Translations under genes and position numbers: made by a program | Notes under the pieces: generated by a model | The model's database searches: none | What the model was told of the DNA's origin: nothing | Seen by the model: the letters and a program-made list of their open reading frames with translations, nothing else | DNA from: Mikania micrantha | Taxonomy: Eukaryota > Streptophyta > Magnoliopsida > Asterales > Asteraceae | NCBI GenBank assembly: GCA_009363875.1 | Contig: CM018687.1 | Span: 19,840,963 to 19,904,962 of the forward strand | Length of the DNA stretch: 64,000 bases | Reading direction: 5' to 3' | Part shown: piece by piece, positions 32,085 through 43,641 of the stretch | How the letters are laid out: each line of letters starts with the position of its first letter | Position numbering within the stretch: position 1 is the stretch's first letter

Positions 32085-34544
32085 CATATTTCGGTCTATC
32101 ACGGATGTGTCAGTGATATGGTTCACTGGGATTTGGATTGGGAATATATAATATTAAAGATAATAAAATAATGGAAACAATATTTGAAATGATCACGCGT
32201 TGGTGAGGTTACGGATATAACTTAAACGCAAATATTAATTCAGAAATATTAACTTAATAATGTATTCGCGTGGGTGACGATTCACACAATATAATTATTG
32301 AGAGTAATATTATAAAACGATATTCCATAAATTGTATATCAAATCGAAATACGATACGAGCGTTGGATTCGGAAAGGTGACGATCTTTACGAATGCGTAC
32401 GTAAGTAACGCGTTTCGATGAGATAACGTAATAATATCTAAACAATATTAAATTAATAAATAGAAACTAATAACGTTTATTAGGAATCACAACCTAAAAC
32501 AAATCCGAACAAATTATTTTATTAAATAAATAATTTAACAAAAATGAAATGAAAACCGTTTTACGAAATAATTTAACTAAAATCGTTTTATTATTAGGAA
32601 ATATGATCATTCATATGTTTTATGGTTTAAATGTAAATTACGAGAAAAAACCGAACATTTTATAATTATTTTATCGCAAAATAAACGAGACCGAGCACGT
32701 GGGGGCGAGACGGAGTATAAGAAAGAAGATTCTTCTTCTTCTTCATTCCACCAACATCTTTCTCTCTCTAAGTTTCAAATTCGTCACCCACAATTCTCTC
32801 CCACTTCTCTCTAGCATATCTCTCTCGTTTCTTGTCGGATTCAAGAGATCTTGGTGCCAAAACGACCGCGTGATCGAGTAGAATAAGAAACCCGAAGAAA
32901 CTCGCAATTTGGTCAACATTCGAGGTAAATCCGAGGCTTTTACTTTCGGTTTTGTTAGAAATCTTATTAGAACATGGCAACTATCTCCTTAACCGATTTC
33001 TAGGGTTTTATTTGTATTAATCGAGTTAGTAGTGACATATGGAAGCCATGAACCAACTTGTAACCAACTAGAACATGGGGATGATGATGTTGAGAGGCTG
33101 GTCACAGCACAGCAGGGGCCGAACCATCGGTCATCCTTGGCTGAACCTTGCAGCCGTCACACCAGGGACTCACGAACCTAGGAGCTAGATGAAACCCTTC
33201 TGGCCGAACCTGCAACCCCATGAACTCAGTACCACCGAACCTATCCTTTTGGGCGAACCTTCTGGTCACGAACCTCCCTTGGTTTCCAAACCCTGCAAGG
33301 TGGCGAACCTTCCTTGTTCAAAACTCATGGGGTCTGAACCTAGGAGGAACGAACCTAAGTTGGAAGCCTCACGAACCTGGAAACCCTAATCTCCATGAAC
33401 CTAGCCATGCAACCTTCTGTTCAGCGAACCTTTCTTAACTACGAAGCTATGGTCCTTTCTTGGGCAGCCGAAGCTTCAGCCTTAGCCGAACGTCTCTAAT
33501 GACGGACGAACCTATGGGCTTCCTTTTCTGGAATTGGGCCGAACCTATGTCACCTTGAAACATGAGGTTCGCCTAGTGTAGCTAAGGAGCCGAACCTTTG
33601 GTCAAGCTAACCCTAGTCACGAACCCTTGTGGCTTAAGCAATTCTGGTAGCCGAACCTAGGTGCAGCCATGTTACAGGTTCGCTGCCTCCATGGGGAAAC
33701 AAAACCCAATTTCATTTAACTAGGAGATTAAGCGTAAATGGAGAACATGATTATATATGTATATATATGCATATATAACCATGCATGCATGGGCAAACAT
33801 GGCCACAACCTTTTGTCTTAAATCATTAAATTAAACTATGAAGTTATATGTATAATGTGAACTTTGGTTTGAATTACTAAATATAATTTCATAAAAAAAT
33901 TAAGGAACTTTTAATTAGAAAATGGTGGTGGATTTAAATGGTCATGCATACGTGTATGAAGTGTATGAAACAGGATTTCTACCTTTAGCGTATTTATTTA
34001 TGGGATGTAAAGCACGAGAATTCATAAATGATTATCATTATAAATAATTAAAGACTAACAAGTTTAGATTATATTGTATGATGATTAATAATGAAACCTT
34101 ATGCGTTGCCATTTAACTTAGGATAAACAAACTAAGTTAAGACAATACTTAGTGATTAAAGGTTTACACTTATGGATAATTGACTTGAATAAAACACAAA
34201 TACTTATGAACACGAAACACATGATAATTACAGGTGATTGAGTTATTGTTGTTTTGTATACGTGAGCGCGCATTCTACGAAAACACTGATTCTAAGGACT
34301 CAGGTGAGTTCTCATAACCTCCTTTTTAAAACTGTTTCGTTTTTAAACTCGGAGGTGGAACATGTATACCAATTTAAATATTATTTTGATAACACATGGT
34401 TGACACATGGATTATCAATATGATATTCATATTAATGGATCATTATTGATTATGGATTGAGATTGATTATTGCTTATTGCTTATCCGTGAGTCATGGTTG
34501 GTTGAGTTGACTTAGGTCCTCCTCGATGATTGATTTACTGTTGG
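32085..34544 (+). repeat. LTR-like sequence entered by the Sirevirus (left part)
   Basis: Non-coding. A promoter-like stretch with a CACGTG G-box (32696-32701) and TC-rich leader is followed by a CGAACCT motif cluster (33110-33700), AT-rich sequence, a donor site ACTCAG|GTGAGTTCT (34304), and the first unit of a roughly 40 bp minisatellite (34497-34544). The continuation after the inserted Sirevirus begins at 63347. The whole looks like a further Tekay-type LTR whose ends are not seen. Confidence 0.55.
33110..33700. repeat. CGAACCT motif cluster
   Basis: About 17 copies of (C/G)GAACCT, often as GCCGAACCT or ACGAACCT, in about 590 bp, with two reverse copies (AGGTTCGC). Spacing is irregular (20-60 bp). 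Confidence 0.75.
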
Positions 34545-35125
34545 TGTAGGACCTATTTGGAGCTCGGAAACAATCCGGTTCCAATGGATATCTACCCGAC
34601 GACCTCTGGAATAGTGCGGAATCCTACTCCAGTTTTCCAATCGAAACCAACAGCAACCGTGGTGATCCGAAAGTGTAGAAAGAATGTTTGATCAAGAATC
34701 GAACACCACGGGTTGAGAATCGAACTTGGACAGACAATGGCCACTCAGATCTTCTAGGGTTTGACACTAGGTGCTCTGAGAAGAAGGAAGGCTCTCAGAA
34801 GTTAGGTTTGAAATGATTTGGACATGTATTTATAGGCTGTCTTCATTCGGCCGAATGAGAGGCCGAAGCAACTCATTCGGAGAATGACTCATTCGCTTGC
34901 CTATGTCATTTGCTAGGGCGTTCATTCGGCGAATGACTTCATTAGTAGAGTCATTCGCCCGAATGGGTCTTTAACTATATCACTTCAACTTTAAACATGA
35001 TCAATCACTTATAATCTATATTAAACATTTATAACAATATAGAAAGACAACTTCCATTAATATAATAAACTTTATGCATCAAGAACAGTACAAAAATAGA
35101 ACTAGGGACACTTAATGTATCTACA
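34545..35125 (-). repeat. 3' LTR of the Sirevirus-like element
   Basis: 581 bp, TGTAGGACCTATTTGG to ATGTATCTACA on the + strand. It has a minus-strand TATA box CTATAAATAC at 34834-34826 and CATTCGG/CGAATGA words. It lacks a segment of about 47 bp present in the other LTR, between two CGAATGACT copies. Confidence 0.93.
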
Positions 35126-35138
35126 AACTCCCCCTTGG
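35126..35138 (-). other. Polypurine tract of the Sirevirus-like element
   Basis: On the minus strand CCAAGGGGGAGTT abuts the 3' LTR. A second AGGGGGAGA-type run lies at about 55788-55800 shortly after the RNase H stop. Repeated polypurine tracts are a known Sirevirus trait. Confidence 0.82.
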
Positions 35139-35145
35139 ACCTAGT

Positions 35146-38100
35146 TCAATCCTTTGAAGTGTCTTTCTTGAAATACTTGTCTAAGATGGCTTTCCATTCT
35201 GCTCCAGCATGAATCTTGAAAACAATGCAGAGCCGGATCACTCTCATAAACTGCAGTGCCTGTTCCATGTCTTGTACATCAAAGAAAATTTGGTGGTGAA
35301 AAAGAGCTTTGACATCGTTGTGTGACAAGTTTGTCAACCACATCGGGTCAAAGATACGTTCAGTCTCCCACTTCTTGTCTTTACGCAGTACTATCACAGC
35401 TTCTCCAGTGCGCCCATCATAGTACCACCATCGGAAGCCATCCAGAAAGTCTTGACGCATCTTCCTTAACGGAATCTTCTTCATGACTCTTGGTGGTAGC
35501 CACTTCAGGATCACTTTGTGCTTCCGGGTATCACCATCAATCTCTGGTAAGTAATATCGTTCAGCTTGCTGAGGCCTGAAGTTCACCCACCTCTTTCTGT
35601 ACTCGTATTGGATTTGTCTTGAGAACCATGCAGACATTCCAGAATCTTTACTGTACAACATCTTCAAGCATGCAATCTGATTGACTTCAAATCCTGGCAG
35701 CGTCTTGAAATCATGAGGATGCTTGAAGTAATCAATTCCCTTTTCCCTCTTCAAAGCATAGCATCCCAGATCATGAAAATACGCCCAGCTAAGAATCTGA
35801 CCTCTAGCTTTGTAGCCTTTGGTCCTATACAGCTTGGTGTGTGTAGCTGGTATCTTTACATTACTTTCCTTTTTCAAAGCTTCCCAATAATCTTTCCATT
35901 CCTCTTTCCTTCTTTGAATATCATCAGCTTCAGATTTACTCTTCTCAACTTGTTCTTCCAAATATCTGATCAGCATCTCTTCAGTGGCTTGATCAAATAA
36001 ATCAGTGAAAGTTGGTAGTTCGTCTTCAGCTGATGTATACTTGGGATATTCCTTCTCTATGATGTCTTCCAGAATGACCTCATCAATGTCATCAAACATC
36101 TCTGGAGACGGCTCATCACCAACCAGAGCTGAGGTGTCATCAATCACTACCTTGTCAGGATTCAACCTGAACAGCTCGGCTATTTGCTCCTTTGATAGGC
36201 AATGAATGATCTCTCCGTCCTCTTTGTCGTAGCTTACTGAGTGCTGTATGATGCCCTGAGCATCCAATATCATTGTCAAAGTCTCATCTAAATGACGTCT
36301 CAATGGCACAGCTTCGACTTCCTCAATAGCTGCGGGTTCTTCTGTCTGAGCAGGAGGAGGAGAATGAGCTTTAGCATTTTTATCGTGCTTAGTCTTAGTA
36401 CGAATCTCAGGAGGAGGTCCTTGAGCCTGGTCATCACCATCGTCATCAGAACTGGAAGAGCTAGCTGACCCGCTTCCTGACCCATCCTCCTCATCACCAT
36501 CAGAATCATCATCATGTTCTGACTCCTCATAATCAACCTTTTCCTCCTCAGACTCTTCATCTTCTTCCCCCTCTTCCTCTTTCTCTTCTTTGTCTGATTC
36601 ATCAGAAATGCTTGTATTACCCTCCAACTGAGGAGTACCTTCTTCAGCTCTCTCCACTAGCTCAGAAAGTCTGGCATTTTCAGTCTCCAGAGCCAGAATA
36701 CGATCATTAAAATTAGTGACAGTCAGAGCCAGCTGATTATGCTCATCAATGTACTTAAGCAGTTGTTCTTCTTGTTGGCCTGATCTTGCTCTTAGATCTG
36801 CCCGTTGATCTGCAGCCTGAAGCAACAACGCATCTTGATCATTTATCCTCTGAGTGAGTTGAGCAATAATCAATTCATGCTCTTTGCTCTTCTTTTCTTG
36901 CTGCATGTTCCTTTCCATCAGTTTCAGAACCATACTGTTCAGTGTGCTTAGCTGCTCGGCAACTGAAACAGTAGGTATGATAGTGTCAGATCGTGTGATG
37001 GAAGGACCAGTAGATGCAACAGCGTAGATGGGAGCCTGAACACCAGAGGTGGTCAGAGGGGCAACAGTGGAACGTGTCGGAACAGCCCTTGACCTAGCCA
37101 GTGAAGAAACTGAGACAGCTGCCATTGATGTAACAATCGATGTAGCAGCAGTCGACAGTTCTGACCTCCTCTGGAAAAGGAATCTAGCCCTTTTCCTCCT
37201 GCCCGCTGGAGATGATGTGGCCTGTGAAGCAGCAACAGTCACAGCTGCAGTGGCTGGAGCAGAGGAACACAGAGGAGGTGAGATATCAAACTCAGGAACA
37301 AACGAAGGATCTGTGATCTCATCAAGCTCTGCCTCACTTTGTTTCCTCTTCCTCTTTACCAACCTCCCTCCTACCCATACATCCTCATACTCATCAGGAG
37401 TGTCCTCTGAGTCTGAACTCTCAGCACCCTCATCACCAGCCTCATCACCTTCATCACCTGAGTCATCTGACTCATCCTTGTCTTTAGCAGATGTGGTGCC
37501 TGTCATATCTAGTGGAGTAGTCACTATGGAGGTAGTAGTGGCCATGAAGTCCAACTCTAATAGTGAATCAATATCCACATCCTCATCAATAGCTACCGAT
37601 GTACTAACTTCAGCACTAACACTTACACCACCAGCTTCAACCATGCTCACATCAGCAGTAGTAATGATATCATCAATAGCAGCACTCACACCAACGGTGC
37701 TTGCAGCTACAGTGCTCATAGAAACTGTACTCATACTAACAGCAGCACCAGCACCACTACCACCTGCACCATCATCATCATCACCATCACCACCATCATC
37801 AGGAACAATAATGTCCTCCACCTCAGAATCCGAATCATCTTGTCTCCATCTCCGACCAACTGGGGCTACGTAATCAGGCCTCAGAAGATGACCAAACAAC
37901 GAACGAACTATAGGCTTCCTATCCTTTCCTATGTATGACATTACTCTGTTGAGAGTTAAGTCATTCATGTGCTCCAATCGAATAATGTCGGCAGTGATAT
38001 TTGGCAAATAAGGAATCTGAGCATCAATCAGCTGCTGGAGAAACCGAGGATACATAAGAAATTTCTTGTCTCCCTTGAGTGTCACATTCTCCTTCATGTG

Positions 38101-38223
38101 CGAGAAGACCATCTCTGATAAATTGAATGGTCGGTTCAGTACCAGGGCGACGAAGGCACCCTGTATAGTCTCTCTCATATCATCTAAGCCACCCCTCCTA
38201 GACCCAAGGAAGTGGATAAGCAC
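35146..38223 (-). CDS. Sirevirus accessory protein downstream of pol (env-position ORF)
   Basis: 1025 open codons, stopping only 8 nt before the polypurine tract. The N-terminal part (FNLSEMVFSHMKEN ... KFLMYPRFLQQLI) resembles a conserved segment in large retrotransposon-encoded proteins I associate with Asteraceae. A Ser/Thr/Ala-rich and acidic middle follows (runs of D, E and S). A predicted coiled coil lies at about residues 420-530 (MERNMQQEKKSKEHELIIAQ and onward). The C-terminal globular part of about 300 residues is rich in Trp and Tyr (FRWWYYDGRTGEAVIVLRKD). No signal peptide or clear transmembrane helix is visible, so the label env-like refers to position only. Role unknown. It is better preserved than gag and integrase of the same element. 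Confidence 0.75.
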   Translation of the reverse strand: MLIHFLGSRRGGLDDMRETIQGAFVALVLNRPFNLSEMVFSHMKENVTLKGDKKFLMYPRFLQQLIDAQIPYLPNITADIIRLEHMNDLTLNRVMSYIGKDRKPIVRSLFGHLLRPDYVAPVGRRWRQDDSDSEVEDIIVPDDGGDGDDDDGAGGSGAGAAVSMSTVSMSTVAASTVGVSAAIDDIITTADVSMVEAGGVSVSAEVSTSVAIDEDVDIDSLLELDFMATTTSIVTTPLDMTGTTSAKDKDESDDSGDEGDEAGDEGAESSDSEDTPDEYEDVWVGGRLVKRKRKQSEAELDEITDPSFVPEFDISPPLCSSAPATAAVTVAASQATSSPAGRRKRARFLFQRRSELSTAATSIVTSMAAVSVSSLARSRAVPTRSTVAPLTTSGVQAPIYAVASTGPSITRSDTIIPTVSVAEQLSTLNSMVLKLMERNMQQEKKSKEHELIIAQLTQRINDQDALLLQAADQRADLRARSGQQEEQLLKYIDEHNQLALTVTNFNDRILALETENARLSELVERAEEGTPQLEGNTSISDESDKEEKEEEGEEDEESEEEKVDYEESEHDDDSDGDEEDGSGSGSASSSSSDDDGDDQAQGPPPEIRTKTKHDKNAKAHSPPPAQTEEPAAIEEVEAVPLRRHLDETLTMILDAQGIIQHSVSYDKEDGEIIHCLSKEQIAELFRLNPDKVVIDDTSALVGDEPSPEMFDDIDEVILEDIIEKEYPKYTSAEDELPTFTDLFDQATEEMLIRYLEEQVEKSKSEADDIQRRKEEWKDYWEALKKESNVKIPATHTKLYRTKGYKARGQILSWAYFHDLGCYALKREKGIDYFKHPHDFKTLPGFEVNQIACLKMLYSKDSGMSAWFSRQIQYEYRKRWVNFRPQQAERYYLPEIDGDTRKHKVILKWLPPRVMKKIPLRKMRQDFLDGFRWWYYDGRTGEAVIVLRKDKKWETERIFDPMWLTNLSHNDVKALFHHQIFFDVQDMEQALQFMRVIRLCIVFKIHAGAEWKAILDKYFKKDTSKD

Positions 38224-38623
38224 ATGAGCTAAATACTTGAATTACGGAGACATATACACCTTGTTGAGGATTCCTGCTCCAAGATCACCTTCGTACTTGC
38301 ACCTCATGAATCAGCCACGAACTAAATAACGATCCAGCAGATGTGGCTGATCCGGTGTATCCTGGAATCCACATACTCTCCTGATGTGCTCAGCTGATAT
38401 GACAACATCATGTCCAAGTACTTTGCCTCGAATGACAGGAGGCAGCAGACGCCCAGAAGTCCTGCTGGTGAGAATGACATGGCACATGTATAGTCGAAAT
38501 AGTAGTAAAAATCCTAGAACGCCTTAAAAATGTAATAATCTCGGTGAAATGTCGGGCATTCGGCGTGTTGAGATCCAGATGAGCACAGATGTTGTTCTTT
38601 GTCACTGATTTGTATCTAGCCAT
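38224..38623 (-). pseudogene. Broken N-terminal part of the accessory ORF
   Basis: The likely original start is ATG at 38623-38621 (MARYKSVTKNNICAHLDLN). The coding similarity to the downstream ORF continues through a frameshift near 38510 (VILTSRTSGRLLPPVIRGK is in a second frame), and a TAA near 38246 precedes the long open part. The Athila duplication starts 26 bp upstream of this ATG. In other copies the protein is probably about 1150 residues. Confidence 0.65.
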
Positions 38624-38653
38624 ACTGAAAAATTGAGAAATACACAAGTTAGT

Positions 38654-40367
38654 TGATGCGAGCGGTCAGTATACTAAAAACAGAACTAAATTTAATCTAA
38701 TTAACCTAAGCTAAAGACACCAAATCTAATCCTAGACCTATACTTAACCTAAACACCTAGTAATAATCGGAAAACCTAAACTAGACCGCTCCTAAGGCAA
38801 GTGTACCTGTCGGGTGCAGAATAGCTGACGGAAGTCCGGATATCGAACCACGGACACTAGTGTGGCAAACTAACCTAGACTGTAAACTAAACTAAAGTAA
38901 AAGAGGGGGGTTTTGGTGCAACTAATAACCTAATCAGACAGGATTTGACTAAGTGAACTAAACTACAACTATACTAAGAATAGCAACACTAAAACTGAAA
39001 CTGAATCTGGAATCTGAATACGATGAGGAAAACAGGTGTACCTAGGCTGGGAATCAAAAGTGTGACAGATGCTGATCTGGACTGATTTACTAATGATGAA
39101 GACTAGGATCTTAATGAACAGACCTAAAATTACCTAAAGGGGACCCAGATCAGATACCAGGCAACTCCAATAGAAATCCTAAGTCTGTAATGAATACACT
39201 AGTCAATCAGGTATCCTCCCGGACTCCCCGACATGCATTTGCACTCTAACTGGTGGATCACCTCCCGGATTTCTCCACCAGTTTGCATCCTAAGATACTA
39301 GAGAGTCATAAAGTTGATAACTTTAACATGGATTGACACTTACACTAAGTAGATCTAAGACAACGCCCTCCCGGGTCGTTTAACTCAAAATTCCTAAGTG
39401 TAAGAGACCAACCATCTAACCTATCACCTCCCGGATTTCTAGGTTAGGTTACAAATGCAAATAACTATATTTAATGAAGTCTAATCCTATGGAATGTGAT
39501 CAACAACCCATAAACTAACCTAAAACACAAAGTAGTAGGCCTAACATGCATCTATGTGTGGAAAGACATTCCTAAACACATGTGGATCAAACATACACCA
39601 AATATAATCATTAAACATCTGTAATATTCATCAAAGTTTCAAGCTTTACAACTGATTACAAAGCAAACATCATCATTAAGCATAAATCAAGTCCATAATC
39701 ATCAAAGTTCACAACTTTATCATCCCAAACCTAAGTACAACCATAGATCTAGCCACAAATCATAACTACAGTAGCTAAACAAGTCTGATCAAGGTCTATA
39801 AACATTAAAAATCCAAACTTTAAACTAAGAACATGAAAAGTAAAGAGAAATACTCAAGATCTAGCTCCTTCTTCACTCTAACAAGCCCTAATCAAGCCCA
39901 ATACTCCATGGTTAAGCTCCAGCTGCTCCAAGGCTTGATTAGGGTTCAAAATACGCCGGAGAAGATACCAAAAGCGGCTGGAATGCGATGCATTTATAGA
40001 GGGCAAGAAATTAGGGTTTTAGGGCTCAAAACCATTATCAGGCGTAACGCCTGACGTGGATGCACAATGTCAGGCGTTACGCGCGGGTCAGAAGGAAGCT
40101 TGCCGGCTGAGGATTCCGCGCGCATCGCCTGGGTTCAGGAGGCCACGATAGGCGTAGCGCCTAGGTCTAAATCCATTGATTTCTTCGTTTATTCACCCGA
40201 TCTTGATTCCGACGCCCGTTTGCCTTCATTTCCGCTCCTCCGGGTCACATTCCTGCACAAAAACACTAAAATGTAAAAAGGAACTAGAATCGACTCAAAA
40301 TATAAACAAAACAAACGAAAACTGACTCGAATATGTATGAAAACTGATGTGTTAAAGTGACACATCA
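38654..40367 (-). repeat. 3' LTR of the Athila element
   Basis: TGATGCGAGCGG to GTGACACATCA on the + strand. Minus-strand TATA box CTCTATAAATGC at about 40002-39991. Palindrome TCAGGCGTAACGCCTGA at 40038-40054 upstream of it. Open frames in the LTR (39833-40054, 40067-40276) are repeated in the other LTR and have no known domain. Confidence 0.95.
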
Positions 40368-40382
40368 AAAATACCCACACTT
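40368..40382 (-). other. Polypurine tract of the Athila element
   Basis: AAGTGTGGGTAT on the minus strand lies directly before the 3' LTR, as is usual for Athila. Two further copies of the same 12-mer occur inside the element (41811-41822 and 46180-46191). Confidence 0.8.
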
Positions 40383-42318
40383 AAACCTTTTTCGTCCTCG
40401 AAAAAGCTAGCAGAATGGAATCATAGATCAGGGCTTGGCTTTTATTTGCAAAAGGTATATCAATCCTAAATCCTTGTGTATTAACAGCGATTATTGATAT
40501 AACGGTCCAATCTAAACCCACACACCAATTTCAAGTTCCCTAATCGTGATTTATTTATGTTCAAGTTAAATCATTCATCTTATGGATCCCATCCCTTGGT
40601 TAAAACGAGTTATCTTAATCCTAAACAACAGCTTTCAAGGCACAGGATTAAATCAGAAGACTTAAACCCACCTCTATATGCAAACTACCTAGATAAAGTT
40701 AAAATTTTAACCTAATGATGGAGATGGATGAAGGTGTGAGCATTTTGCCTTTTTATTCTCTCAATTTCTTTTTCTTTTACCTCACTTGAGCATATTACAG
40801 CACTGTTTCACTCGGTTATGAGCCGGGGTATGACAACTGCTTTTTAGCTCTTATTCTCTCTTTCTTTTATTTGCACAGGCTCAGCTCACTTAGTGGATTG
40901 TGGAATTTCTTTTATTTAGCGGGCGCCATAAATCTCGGATTTATTTTCATAAAAAGAGAACATATGTGCCAGGTTTAAATTTTAAATAAGCTAGGTTGTT
41001 AGTTTACAGAGGTTCCTTTATTCACTATCACTTAGTTTCAGATTTCCGGAATTTTCCAAGTCTTAAACCCACAAGAATCCTGAATTTAAGTTTTATTCTA
41101 TCAAATCCTAAGGAACTTTCTATCGGCTGGGCTTACCAACAAATCCCAAATCAATACACAAGTTAGCCTATAAAATCCTAAGCCCTGATCGTAGTCCGAT
41201 CATCTTCCATTTATAAAATGCAAGCCAGAACGAGGACAATTTTCAAGACTCTAGATATATACATCCTAAAACACTAAACCCAATCAGAAAATGCAAAATA
41301 AATGCATAAACAAACAAATATTTACAGAAAGATAAAAATAAGGTAAAAAGTGGAAAAGACTTAGCTGATCACACAATCATCAGCACGAGTGAGTCTATTC
41401 CAAAAAGAAGCCAATCACTGCCGGTCGTTTGCAAAAGAAATAGCCTAAGTCGTCGCCACCCGAATGTAATTGAGTACGAATGGCTAGAACCAGACTGCAA
41501 TTAAGATCTCAAACAAACCAACTAGATTAACCGAAAACAAAAAGACTCAAAAACTGACTTGAAAAATATTTACATTGACTCAATTTAAAAGAAAAATGTT
41601 TTTGTAAAATTTTTGATTTTTTAATTTTTTTTTTTTGTGTTTTTTAAGTTAAAATAATTACAAATTCATTATATAATTACAAATTGTAATTTATTTACAA
41701 AAATTTCAAAAATTTTATTTTAAATTACAAAGCTAAATTACAAAATTGACTTGATATATACAATGGTTTGATTTTACAAAATTTACACAACTAAAAGGCG
41801 CCAGCCTGACATACCCACACTTAGAACAACACATTGTCCTCAATGTGAATCCAGAACTGGCACATAATTATTAATGAAAATAAATGTACAAAAGGTTAGC
41901 ACAAACTCCCTGAAATATGTAGACGTGTCGTAAATGGAGTTGCGCGCCTCTAAATATACAACAACACTCATACAATTGTTAATTCAACAATAATATAATT
42001 ACAATTTACAACACAACACAAATAGTACAACAAATGAATTACAATTGGTAGATACAACATTATAGACAAACATTGAATACAACGAATACATTACAAAAAT
42101 GAACAATTAATACAACCAACATATTACACAACTTTTACAATAAATATACACAACCAATGCACAACATAATATACAACCACAATAATACATGAAATAAATA
42201 AACACAACCACAGAACAAATAAATAAACAACAGACATACAAAAAGAAATGACATAGATACTGTCCAGTTCAAATACATACAACGTAAAACAAAATACATA
42301 AACTAAACTAACTAGATA
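40383..42318. other. Athila 3' non-coding spacer
   Basis: 1.9 kb, AT-rich, without a recognisable gene. Holds the polypurine-like motif AAGTGTGGGTAT at 41811-41822 (minus) and many short CAATTACAAAT-type words at 41640-42200. Confidence 0.7.
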
Positions 42319-43641
42319 CTACTCCTCATCCTCATCCGCGCCCACATCAGGCTCGGTGGCAGAGCCGTCCTCGGGATCGGATGGAAGATGAGGATCTGGC
42401 AGACGTGGGATCAACTCAACCTCCATGTGTTCACCCAGGCGCCGGATGTTCGCGTCTATCGTATCCATCATCTGATAGAGATACATAAGAGTCAGACGAC
42501 GACGAACAGGCCGGCGGCCCTGGGCATCACGAGGTGGTCGCTCACCAACGTGCAAAATACGACGCGTGGATGGAGGCGGAACGGGGGGCGCATGCTCCGG
42601 GGCTGGCAGGATGGGCATCCAGCGGGGTGGTCGGTCAAATGTGACCATCCCCGCTGTCTGCATATCGTACAGCTCATAAGGCGTCGTATCCGGGCCTCGG
42701 GTAACATGCTCAACGGGGTAAGTCTGGAAGACCCGGAATACGTGCGCCAGGTGCCCTATGTAAGGCCCCATGTCGAGGCGCGTCGTGCTGCCTCCACGGC
42801 GAGGCCTCGCTAAAGATGTGAGCAGAAGCGCTGCGAGGTTCGCCGGGCGGCGACCGTGGAGGCAATAGAGGCAAAACAGGTCCAGGGCGCTCACCTTGTC
42901 CTTGCCGGAGTGGCGATAGATCAAGGTGCTCCCTAGAATCCGATGAAGATAGCGCAGGAAAGGGTCTCGGATCTGGGAAGCCAGCTTCCGGTCGGTGTGG
43001 GGCTGGGTGGAGATCTCCCTCCAAAAGGCAGCGACATCGTCATCTGCAGCAAACCCGGGCCGGGCGACCCGGGCAGTGCCTCGGAGGTAGCTCTCAAACT
43101 CAGGAGCCGTCACCTGCTCCTGCGTGTAAAGCCCGAAGGCGACCGCAAACTGGGCGACACTCATGGTGTGAGGGTGTCGCCCCAGAACAAACGATACAGC
43201 TCCAGGATCAGTGAGGGAGCCTGCATCGTACTGGAGAGTGGATAGGAACTCCACTGTAAGCTCGTCATACTGCAGCCAGCTGCAGCGGAGTACTGATGTC
43301 CACTGTGGGGACATCATCGTGTCAAACTCATCTACGCGCCCTAGCTGCTGCAGTACGTCTCTCGCGTAGGACCGGTGCTGAATCGATGCTAAGTCGACGA
43401 GGGTCTGCATCCTCGCGTGCTCAGGAGTCCCGGGCGCGAACTGGAGGAAGGTGTGCTCGGCCCGTCGACGAAGCTGCGGTAGCGGCGCAGGAGCGTCCTC
43501 CGGCGGGATGACGATGGGAGCTGAATAGCGGTACTGCCTCTCCCGTGGCTGCTGCTGCTGCCTCCGCTGGGCCTGTGCCTCGGCCACTGTCACACGGCGT
43601 GCTCTCTTGGGCCTGCTACCCGATGTCGACGCGTCTGCCAT
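42319..43641 (-). CDS. Athila accessory protein (ATHILA ORF-1 family-like)
   Basis: 440 codons, intact. The basic N-terminus (GSRPKRARRVTVAEAQAQRR) looks like a nuclear-localisation type stretch. The core ELTVEFLSTLQYDAG ... VSFVLGRHPHTMSVAQFAVAFGLY matches what I remember of the Athila ORF-1 family (Pfam PF03078), which occupies the env position 3' of pol. Acidic C-terminus (DPEDGSATEPDVGADEDEE). No signal peptide or membrane segment is apparent. The gene is GC-rich compared with its AT-rich flanks. How it is expressed is unknown, since 2.65 kb separates it from pol. Confidence 0.8.
   Translation of the reverse strand: MADASTSGSRPKRARRVTVAEAQAQRRQQQQPRERQYRYSAPIVIPPEDAPAPLPQLRRRAEHTFLQFAPGTPEHARMQTLVDLASIQHRSYARDVLQQLGRVDEFDTMMSPQWTSVLRCSWLQYDELTVEFLSTLQYDAGSLTDPGAVSFVLGRHPHTMSVAQFAVAFGLYTQEQVTAPEFESYLRGTARVARPGFAADDDVAAFWREISTQPHTDRKLASQIRDPFLRYLHRILGSTLIYRHSGKDKVSALDLFCLYCLHGRRPANLAALLLTSLARPRRGGSTTRLDMGPYIGHLAHVFRVFQTYPVEHVTRGPDTTPYELYDMQTAGMVTFDRPPRWMPILPAPEHAPPVPPPSTRRILHVGERPPRDAQGRRPVRRRLTLMYLYQMMDTIDANIRRLGEHMEVELIPRLPDPHLPSDPEDGSATEPDVGADEDEE

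Noticed and set aside
32699..32881. Possible host gene 5' exon near the G-box
   Set aside because: The short frame has no domain, and the surroundings have the signals of an LTR leader, not of a gene.
37049..37873. 274-codon + strand frame opposite the Sirevirus accessory ORF
   Set aside because: Mirror of the Ser/Ala/Asp-rich region of the real minus-strand ORF. Its Ser/Pro/Thr-rich translation is a typical shadow.
39833..40276. Two small frames in the Athila LTR
   Set aside because: They are conserved between the two LTRs only because the LTRs are nearly identical, and they run opposite to the element with no domain.
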